Of a stretch of DNA of 38,892 nt, positions 33,299-38,892 are shown in pieces. The number at the start of each line of letters is the position of its first letter. Positions within the stretch are counted from its first letter, which is position 1. Under the pieces are notes generated by a model. That model was not told the origin of the DNA, searched no databases, and saw only the letters and a list, made by a program, of their open reading frames with translations. Made by a program: the position numbers and the translations under genes. This DNA is from Flavobacteriales bacterium (GTDB lineage Bacteria > Bacteroidota > Bacteroidia > Flavobacteriales > Schleiferiaceae): positions 1 to 38,892 of the forward strand of contig REDE01000120.1 of the NCBI GenBank assembly GCA_007693635.1, in the 5' to 3' direction.

Positions 33299-35728
33299 TT
33301 AGGACTTTAAGGCCGCGTTGCGCTTTACTCGCTGATAAACAGATATAAATCCGCCAACTGCCATAAGAATACAACCTGCCCAAAGGATATTTATCCAAGG
33401 GAATATTATCGCCTTTAAAACGACAAACTCATCGTCATTATCGACTTTTTGTTTCGTTTTTATCAGGAGTTTATTTTGCTCCAGATTGATTTCTTCAAAG
33501 CGAATTTTAACATTTGCCTCTTCTACAATAACCTCTTGATGAACCGGATCATCGTTCTCAATAGAGTAAGTTGGGCGAACGTCATAAACTTCACCTGTAG
33601 TGCTCATCAAGCGGAAAACTGCTTCAATGGTTAAGCGTTGCAACGACAAATCATCGTTATATACCGGCTCAGCATTGATGCTGTCTAAAATAAGGAAGTG
33701 GCGGTTAACAATGAAAGTATCACCTTTTGCCATGAGAAACTCCATTTCCTCACCATAGCCCTCGTCATCGCCGCGTTTATCCATATCGGCCGCGTACGTG
33801 AGATGTGTGAAAATGTCTTTATGCAAATAATGCTTAGTACTGGGCTCAGCAACGAGTCCCATTTGATCATTAATCTGCAAATGCGGTTCCAATCGAAAAT
33901 CAAAATCGTATCCTCCATCCGCGTTCAAACGCAAATAATCCATAAAGTAATACCGGCGATGAGCAATTTGTTCGACGCCACTAAAAGTCACGGCAAAATC
34001 GGCCATCTTTACGGTGTCGTTCAATTCAACCAACAAATTTTCACTGGCGGGGAAATTCTCAGATAAAAATATTGGACTCTTTGAGATGTATTTCTTTGCT
34101 CCATTACTAACCAAAGAGCCTACAATCAAAAGACCAAAACCGACGTGTGCAATGGATGATCCACTAAAGGCGAATTTCCCCTTCGCAATGCTAATCCAAT
34201 AGTCGATATTTGCGATAACCACATACCAACCGCTCAACATGAGAAGAACATACAATGGGTTTTTGTAGAGTTCGTATGGCAGCAAAAATGCTAAGGAAAT
34301 AAGCAAGGCCAAAGCAAGAGAACGCGCCAGTGGCACCCATGTCCACTTCAGTCTCGATTTTCTGTACGACAAGAATTGCCCTACCGCCATCAGAAATCCT
34401 ATTGCTATGGCAAAGGGAACTTGCCACGCATTGTAGTGGGCAATAACGTCGACTGGTGGAGCCATGTGCTTGCTGAGAATAGGCACAAAACCCTCAGGAC
34501 CGATAAGTTTATCAATTACCGGAATGCTGGTAGAGAATATAATTTGAAATCCAGCTATGAACAACAATAATGAACCCACAAACATCCAAAATTCGCGTGA
34601 CCAGAACTCTTCATTTCCGTCGCTCGTGGGTATGGTTTTATAAGCTCGAATATAAAAGAATAAGGGGATGGCGACGAAGGTAAACAGCAAAATAAGCAAC
34701 TGCCCGTTTAGACCTAGGTCGACAAAGGAATGGACTGAAGAGTCACCCAAAACGCCGGAACGTGTAAGGAACGTCGAGTAAAGAATGAAGAAGAAGGCAA
34801 GGATAACAAAAATGTACATCGAGTGTGCTGCCCCTCCACGATTTCGCTCGATAAGCATCAGGTGGCCCGCACCTACCAAAATGAGCCAAGGCACTAACGA
34901 GGCATTTTCCACCGGATCCCAAGCCCAGAAGCCGCCAAAACTCAAAGCTTCATAAGCCCAAGCTCCACCCATCAAAATACCCGTACCCAAAATGCTAATG
35001 GAAAAGAAAGTCCAAGGTAAAGCCATGTTAATCCAAGACTTATGATCTTTACGAAGCAATCCCGCCATGACGAATAAAAACGGAACTGCAACACTGGCAA
35101 AGCCTAAAAATAAAGTCGGGGGATGGATAGTCATCCAATAATTCTGCAACAAAGGATTCAAGCCGGTTCCATCGGAAAAGGCCTCAATTTGCTGCAAGTA
35201 ATCAGGCAAACGAGTCCAAGGAAGCATTGCGTTTTCAGGTAACTCACGAATGAGGACAAACGGACTAATACCAATTTTCAACTCACCGATGTAAACACCG
35301 AGAATCATACTCGTAAGCACCAATTGAATAAGGGAAAGAAAACCAATTACCGGGGCAGTCCATTGTTTTGCCGTAAACAGCAATATTAGTCCTAAGACGG
35401 AGTGCCAAAACATCCACAGCAAGAAGCTACCCTCCTGGCCTTCCCAAAAAGCGGAAAAAACGAAGCGTTTTTCTAAATCCAATGAAGAGTGTTTCCAAAC
35501 GTAATCGTATTCGAAGTAGTGTCCCAAAAGCATAAAAAACAAAAGACCTACTACCGCGAAAATACTAACGGCATGCACCCCAAAACCCCACTTTCCAGCT
35601 CGAATTGTCGAGGCATTATTTTTTGAAAAAAGCATTGTAATCATTGAAAACAATGCCGAAGCAAAAGCCAATATTACCAGAAAGCGACCAACCTCACCAA
35701 TCCACGTAGACTCGCCAATATATTCCAT
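33299..35728 (-). CDS. ccmF: Cytochrome c heme lyase subunit CcmF
   Basis: 809 aa, polytopic (about 13-15 helices). The heme-handling tryptophan-rich motif is FGGFWAWDPVENASLVPWL (about 255-275). Flanking features are GQEGSFLLWMFWH, NPLLQNYWMTIHPPTLFLGF and STFLTRSGVLGDSSVHSF, all diagnostic of CcmF/CcsA-type proteins. A periplasmic domain (about 560-770) precedes the last helix. It ligates heme delivered by CcmE to the CxxCH motif of apocytochromes c. It is the last gene of the reverse ccmC-ccmD-ccmE-ccmF unit, 21 nt after ccmE. Confidence 0.95.
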   Translation of the reverse strand: MEYIGESTWIGEVGRFLVILAFASALFSMITMLFSKNNASTIRAGKWGFGVHAVSIFAVVGLLFFMLLGHYFEYDYVWKHSSLDLEKRFVFSAFWEGQEGSFLLWMFWHSVLGLILLFTAKQWTAPVIGFLSLIQLVLTSMILGVYIGELKIGISPFVLIRELPENAMLPWTRLPDYLQQIEAFSDGTGLNPLLQNYWMTIHPPTLFLGFASVAVPFLFVMAGLLRKDHKSWINMALPWTFFSISILGTGILMGGAWAYEALSFGGFWAWDPVENASLVPWLILVGAGHLMLIERNRGGAAHSMYIFVILAFFFILYSTFLTRSGVLGDSSVHSFVDLGLNGQLLILLFTFVAIPLFFYIRAYKTIPTSDGNEEFWSREFWMFVGSLLLFIAGFQIIFSTSIPVIDKLIGPEGFVPILSKHMAPPVDVIAHYNAWQVPFAIAIGFLMAVGQFLSYRKSRLKWTWVPLARSLALALLISLAFLLPYELYKNPLYVLLMLSGWYVVIANIDYWISIAKGKFAFSGSSIAHVGFGLLIVGSLVSNGAKKYISKSPIFLSENFPASENLLVELNDTVKMADFAVTFSGVEQIAHRRYYFMDYLRLNADGGYDFDFRLEPHLQINDQMGLVAEPSTKHYLHKDIFTHLTYAADMDKRGDDEGYGEEMEFLMAKGDTFIVNRHFLILDSINAEPVYNDDLSLQRLTIEAVFRLMSTTGEVYDVRPTYSIENDDPVHQEVIVEEANVKIRFEEINLEQNKLLIKTKQKVDNDDEFVVLKAIIFPWINILWAGCILMAVGGFISVYQRVKRNAALKS

Positions 35729-35749
35729 GAGAAAATGTTAAAGAAAAAA

Positions 35750-36136
35750 TTAATCAACCTCCGCCAATGTATTCTGCTCATTGTACTTAGAAGGACATTT
35801 CAGCAGAATTTCCGTTGCCACAAATCCAGAATCTGTGGCAAATCCCTTCATGGTAATATCTTCAGATCGTTCAAAATCTGTAGGTTTCACATCACCATAA
35901 AACACCTTTGACTGCGTACCGTTTTTATCGGTTGCAAAAAAGGTCAATAAATTTCGACGAGCATCATAATGAATTTGCTCTTCTTTATCCAATTCACCAA
36001 TTACGGTAAAAGTTTTCCCTGGATTCAGCTGTGCAGACTGAAAATCAATATACGTGCTAGAATCCGTTAACGTAGCAATCACCACTCCTATAGACGTGAA
36101 GATTAAAATCAAAGCTATTATATGTGTCTTTTTCAT
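35750..36136 (-). CDS. ccmE: Heme chaperone CcmE, CxxxY type
   Basis: 128 aa. An N-terminal transmembrane anchor (about 5-23) is followed by an OB-fold periplasmic domain (YIDFQSAQLNPGKTFTVIGEL, VFYGDVKPTDFERSEDI). The heme-attachment motif is C114-PSK-Y118 in LLKCPSKYNEQ instead of the H-x3-Y of E. coli. The Cys form is known from archaea and some bacteria. It receives heme from CcmC and passes it to CcmF, the genes on either side. Confidence 0.93.
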   Translation of the reverse strand: MKKTHIIALILIFTSIGVVIATLTDSSTYIDFQSAQLNPGKTFTVIGELDKEEQIHYDARRNLLTFFATDKNGTQSKVFYGDVKPTDFERSEDITMKGFATDSGFVATEILLKCPSKYNEQNTLAEVD

Positions 36137-36174
36137 AATTCAAAAAATTCTACCGAATTATCGGTATTTACAAT

Positions 36175-36417
36175 CTACTCTCGATCCAATTCGTCGACTT
36201 TATCTTCGAGTTTTTTCACTTTACGATCAACGACAAATAAGTACGTAATCAAGGCGGCAAACAGAACAAGCATTACAGCAATAACAACGTATATCTTGCC
36301 TTGTTCTCGGAACAAATCAGCCATTTCCACCGAAGTACTTTGCGCTTGCAAAGAAGGAAAGACCAAGAACAATGTTATGGCGGCAATAATTTTTCGTGTA
36401 TTTTTCAAAATAATCAT
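36175..36417 (-). CDS. ccmD: CcmD-family small membrane protein
   Basis: 80 aa. A first hydrophobic stretch (10-25, IIAAITLFLVFPSLQAQ) looks like a signal peptide, and a single transmembrane helix follows (41-62, IYVVIAVMLVLFAALITYLF). A short charged coiled tail, KVKKLEDKVDELDRE, completes it. This matches Bacteroidota CcmD-family proteins by size, topology and position between ccmC and ccmE. CcmD helps release holo-CcmE from the CcmC complex. Sequence conservation in the family is low, so the call leans on context. Confidence 0.8.
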   Translation of the reverse strand: MIILKNTRKIIAAITLFLVFPSLQAQSTSVEMADLFREQGKIYVVIAVMLVLFAALITYLFVVDRKVKKLEDKVDELDRE

Positions 36418-36448
36418 CGTTTTGTTGTGTCTAATTGCAGGGTTTAGT

Positions 36449-37129
36449 CTATTTCCAAACTCGATTACTAATTTTCAATTCGATTTTTCGCATGCGTACT
36501 TGCAAACTGTAGAGCCAGTAGCCCAAGAGGAACCAACCAATCACTGCGGGATAAAATACTGTGCGCATATTACTGTCCAAATCGTACGAACTAAAAGCCG
36601 GGTTCCCCCCATTGCCAGGATGCAAACTATCGGTTAGTCTGGGTAAAATTTGAATAAAAACTATCATCATCACAAAAGCGAAAATGTTGTATACACCGGA
36701 AATTCTCCCTCGTTTTTGATCGTCGTCGATACTTGATCGAAGCACTAAATAAGCGGCATATCCTAAGAAGCTAACCGCTGCCCCATTCAGTTTGGGGTCG
36801 TTGACCCAGGGCGCACCCCAGGTAAAATTCGCCCATAACATTCCGGTGAGAATACCGATACTTGCAGCAACCATACCCACCTGAACAGCGATATTGGCGC
36901 GAATATCCCAAATAATTTTTCCCGTACTCAAATGTGCAACGCTCGATACCACACTCATGGTAAAAAGTATCAGCATGACGAACCACATGGTAACGTGGAA
37001 ATATAAATTACGAATCGTTTCGTTAAGTATTGGCAAACGAGGGACTTCGCCTAATAAGCCGGCAACAATCGTGTAACCAACAAGCAAAATACCTAGAATC
37101 TTCCACCAAACACCTTTTACATTAAGCAT
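36449..37129 (-). CDS. ccmC: Heme transporter/handling protein CcmC
   Basis: 226 aa from the ATG at 37129 (the in-frame TTG two codons earlier is less likely). Six transmembrane helices. The conserved loop is TWGAPWVNDPKLNGAAVSFL, the Bacteroidota version of the WWD region, and histidines lie in LYFHVTMWFVML and SSVAHLSTGKI. It presents heme to CcmE at the periplasmic face. It is first gene of the ccm unit; a TAACTTTG box lies 33 nt upstream. CcmA, CcmB, CcmG and CcmH are not in this window. Confidence 0.93.
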   Translation of the reverse strand: MLNVKGVWWKILGILLVGYTIVAGLLGEVPRLPILNETIRNLYFHVTMWFVMLILFTMSVVSSVAHLSTGKIIWDIRANIAVQVGMVAASIGILTGMLWANFTWGAPWVNDPKLNGAAVSFLGYAAYLVLRSSIDDDQKRGRISGVYNIFAFVMMIVFIQILPRLTDSLHPGNGGNPAFSSYDLDSNMRTVFYPAVIGWFLLGYWLYSLQVRMRKIELKISNRVWK

Positions 37130-37162
37130 ATCCAAAGATTAAAATGCGTGCGTTTCGAGCGG

Positions 37163-37170
37163 CAAAGTTA
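37163..37170 (-). promoter_or_regulatory. Putative -7 box TAACTTTG of the ccm operon
   Basis: Exact TAnnTTTG match on the minus strand, 33 nt upstream of the ccmC ATG. The nearest TTG is only 10 nt upstream, so the -33 element is uncertain. Confidence 0.45.
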
Positions 37171-37261
37171 CGTTACAAAACAAGGATGAATGTGTGACTA
37201 GAATGCGCATTTAGTAGTTTATTAAATAATCGGAAACCGAAATTTGAAAAACATCAACAAG

Positions 37262-37269
37262 TATCTTTG
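37262..37269 (+). promoter_or_regulatory. Putative -7 box TATCTTTG of the exonuclease gene
   Basis: Exact consensus, ending 4 nt before the ATG at 37274, the same distance as at aroQ. TTTG at 37243-37246 is 15 nt upstream, slightly short for a -33 element. A start 5-7 nt after the box would give a leaderless mRNA. Confidence 0.6.
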
Positions 37270-37273
37270 CCGC

Positions 37274-38521
37274 ATGTTTGCAATATTAGATACAGAAACC
37301 ACAGGAGGCCAGGTTGGCGAGGAAAAAATCATTGATTTAGCAATTTTTCTGCACGACGGAGAAAAAGTTGTAGACCAACTGATCACGCTCATCAATCCAC
37401 TAAAGCCCATTCAACCCTTTGTTCAAAAAATGACCGGTATTGGCCCTAATATGGTTCGCCAAGCGCCGCGTTTTCATGAGGTTGCCAAACGCATCGTAGA
37501 AATTACCGAAAACGCCGTGCTCATCGGGCACAATATCGCTTTTGACTACCGTATGCTGCGTCAAGAATTTGCTGAATTGGGGTTCACTTTTGAAAGAGAA
37601 ACCCTGGATACCCTTTTCTTAGCCGAAGGTTTGATTCCAGGCCTACCGGCTTACGGATTGTCTAAACTTTGTCAAGAGCTCAACATTGTAAATCCCGACA
37701 AACACCGTGCGGAAGGAGATGCTCGCGCAACGATGGAGCTATTTGAAATCCTTATTCAGAAAGACGAACAGAAAAAATTATTCGGCATACGCTCTATGTA
37801 CACCGCTCAGCCGAAAGAGCAACTCGGAAAAACATTGCGAACACTGCTTCGAAATGTAACGACCAGACACGGAGTTTATTACGTCTTCGACGCCGAAGGA
37901 AAATGCATCTATCTGTGTCCTTTATACCAAGCCAAGGAAAATATTACGCGTCGGTTTTTATCCGACACTACAGAAAACAAAATTTTCCAAGCACAAGCCG
38001 CAGAATCGGGTACAGAACATCTACCGTCAAAATGGCTGGCACTATGGAAATCCTACACCGACTACCTAAATCTTCAGCCGCCGTATGTTCTGCAATCGCC
38101 ATTGAGCAGACAAAAAATTGCCGTTTACATCAAAGACGGAAAATACAAAAGCGGTAAAAATCCTGAAAAAAACCAAGTGATTTTATGGATGTCCTCTCCG
38201 TTTTTAGCCGGAAAGGCGGCTTCATTCCTAAACGAACATTTATTTGAATACGCTCCGGGAGAGGCACATTCTCGCACGGTGCTATTTCCCAAAACAGAAC
38301 AAATAGAAACCTTCAATGGTCGAGATATTACGGAAAAACTTTATCTAATTTGGAACGAACAAAAGCTGGAAGGCTATGTGTACTCAACCACTAAAGAACC
38401 CCTGAAGAAAAAAGACGCTAGAAAAAACCGCGCAACAAAACTCATCGATGATGCGTACGGACTCGGACTGTGGTTGGAAAATACGAAAACTGTCGATCTT
38501 TTAGGGAAAAACAACGGATAG
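37274..38521 (+). CDS. DEDDh 3'-5' exonuclease (DnaQ-like) with degenerate GIY-YIG-like C-terminal domain
   Basis: 415 aa from the ATG at 37274 (MFAILDTETTGG). The exonuclease domain (1-165) has all five catalytic residues: D6, E8 (LDTETTG), D91 (GHNIAFDYRML), H144 and D149 (HRAEGDARA). After a linker, residues 198-230 resemble the start of a GIY-YIG nuclease (HGVYYVFDAEGKCIYL ... NITRRF), but the canonical YIG is YLC. The remaining ~185 residues have no family I recognise. DnaQ-UvrC/Cho-like fusions are common in Bacteroidota and suggest DNA repair. Here the second active site looks impaired, so its role may be DNA or protein binding. Confidence 0.85.
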   Translation: MFAILDTETTGGQVGEEKIIDLAIFLHDGEKVVDQLITLINPLKPIQPFVQKMTGIGPNMVRQAPRFHEVAKRIVEITENAVLIGHNIAFDYRMLRQEFAELGFTFERETLDTLFLAEGLIPGLPAYGLSKLCQELNIVNPDKHRAEGDARATMELFEILIQKDEQKKLFGIRSMYTAQPKEQLGKTLRTLLRNVTTRHGVYYVFDAEGKCIYLCPLYQAKENITRRFLSDTTENKIFQAQAAESGTEHLPSKWLALWKSYTDYLNLQPPYVLQSPLSRQKIAVYIKDGKYKSGKNPEKNQVILWMSSPFLAGKAASFLNEHLFEYAPGEAHSRTVLFPKTEQIETFNGRDITEKLYLIWNEQKLEGYVYSTTKEPLKKKDARKNRATKLIDDAYGLGLWLENTKTVDLLGKNNG

Positions 38522-38532
38522 GATGGCTTTCC

Positions 38533-38892
38533 TTAAATAAACTTATACCCAAAGCTTAGCATCAAGTGGGTAAAGCGAAGGTTGACTGGATACATTTCAT
38601 TGCGAAAATTAACACCCTCGAAACTATTGGTCATTGAGGTTTCGTAGCGTACATCCATAGAAAAACTACCTGCGTCTAATCCCAGTCCGACACGCCAAGC
38701 GCGACTCTCATCACGAAGTCCATCAGCTACCATATTAGAAAGACCTTCTGTACGGTTAAAATTAAAAACAACGCCTCCGTAAATGCGCACTGGCCCTAGT
38801 TTTTGACCAATTTGCAGAGGAACATCCAATCGATTGGACCGCTTCCTGGAGCATCGTGCGATACTCGTCGGTTCGGGCCGGCATCTCCGGTT
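38533..38892 (-). CDS. Outer-membrane beta-barrel (porin-family) protein, partial, 5' end missing
   Basis: Only the C-terminal ~100 residues are secure: LDVPLQIGQKLGPVRIYGG, GLGLDAGSFSMDVRYETSM and the terminal strand LMLSFGYKFI, ending in an aromatic-rich beta-signal, as in Bacteroidota OMP_b-brl proteins. The frame remains open to the window edge, but residues encoded beyond about 38838 (Arg- and Cys-rich) do not look like barrel sequence and the base composition changes there. I trust 38533-38838. It is convergent with the exonuclease gene, 11 bp apart. Confidence 0.7.
   Translation of the reverse strand, partial: NRRCRPEPTSIARCSRKRSNRLDVPLQIGQKLGPVRIYGGVVFNFNRTEGLSNMVADGLRDESRAWRVGLGLDAGSFSMDVRYETSMTNSFEGVNFRNEMYPVNLRFTHLMLSFGYKFI
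38839..38892. other. GC-rich tail of doubtful origin
   Basis: G+C here is about 60%, far above the rest of the window. The minus strand reads well in a different frame from the barrel gene (MPARTDEYRTMLQEAVQSIG) with mostly G/C third positions. The change follows a perfect 14-bp palindrome tccaatcgattgga (38825-38838). This is possibly a chimeric assembly end. Confidence 0.5.

Overview
The window is about 38.9 kb of chromosome from a member of the Bacteroidota, most likely of the Flavobacteriales/Cryomorphaceae type. The evidence is a type IX secretion (T9SS) core pair (porU, porV), a secreted protein with a T9SS sorting domain, a GWxTD protein, a Bacteroidota-style ccm cluster, AT-leaning sequence, and promoters of the Bacteroidota form TTG-N17-23-TAnnTTTG. 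I see no phage, insertion sequence, CRISPR array or plasmid gene. The left end is a non-coding 33-bp tandem repeat. The last ~55 bp look GC-rich and foreign, so both window edges may be assembly ends.

Layout. 1-450: repeats, then a terminator. 451-575: tRNA-Ser(UGA) with a good promoter. 664-4096: three nearly touching forward genes (GWxTD protein, lipid A-type acyltransferase, GT2 glycosyltransferase). 4052-5430: aroQ (-) and the xerD-like recombinase (+), divergent. 5449-9668: a packed reverse operon of three GT4 glycosyltransferases and one membrane GT2 of the GtrB/DPM1 type. 9730-11763: divergent to it, a TMTC-like membrane protein with TPR repeats. 11767-15071: tatA, PDH E2, PDH E1 alpha and cdd, all reverse. 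15120-20285: porV and porU. 20463-21668: TauE/SafE and DoxX membrane proteins. 21725-23863: a two-domain glycosyltransferase. 23975-24490: a cupredoxin lipoprotein. 24564-27729: a TrmH-type methyltransferase and mutS, divergent with almost no gap. 27851-29908: an Omp28-like T9SS cargo. 30373-30816: an ElaA-type acetyltransferase. 30847-31104: a tRNA-Ser(GCU)/tRNA-Pro(UGG) operon with promoter and terminator. 31257-33247: a VWA protein and endonuclease III. 33299-37129: ccmF, ccmE, ccmD and ccmC. 37274-38521: a DEDDh exonuclease with a degenerate GIY-YIG-like domain. 38533-end: a partial outer-membrane beta-barrel.

How the genes fit together. Cell-envelope work dominates: glycan assembly (seven glycosyltransferase genes plus a lipid acyltransferase), protein export (tatA, porU/porV and a T9SS cargo) and cytochrome c maturation (ccmCDEF), with a periplasmic-type copper protein nearby. 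The rest is housekeeping: shikimate pathway, pyruvate dehydrogenase, pyrimidine salvage, mismatch and base-excision repair, chromosome dimer resolution and RNA methylation. I found no clearly new system. The most notable items are the divergent GtrB-like/TMTC-like pair, the exonuclease fusion, the fused glycosyltransferase, two apparently leaderless promoters and the contig-end anomaly.
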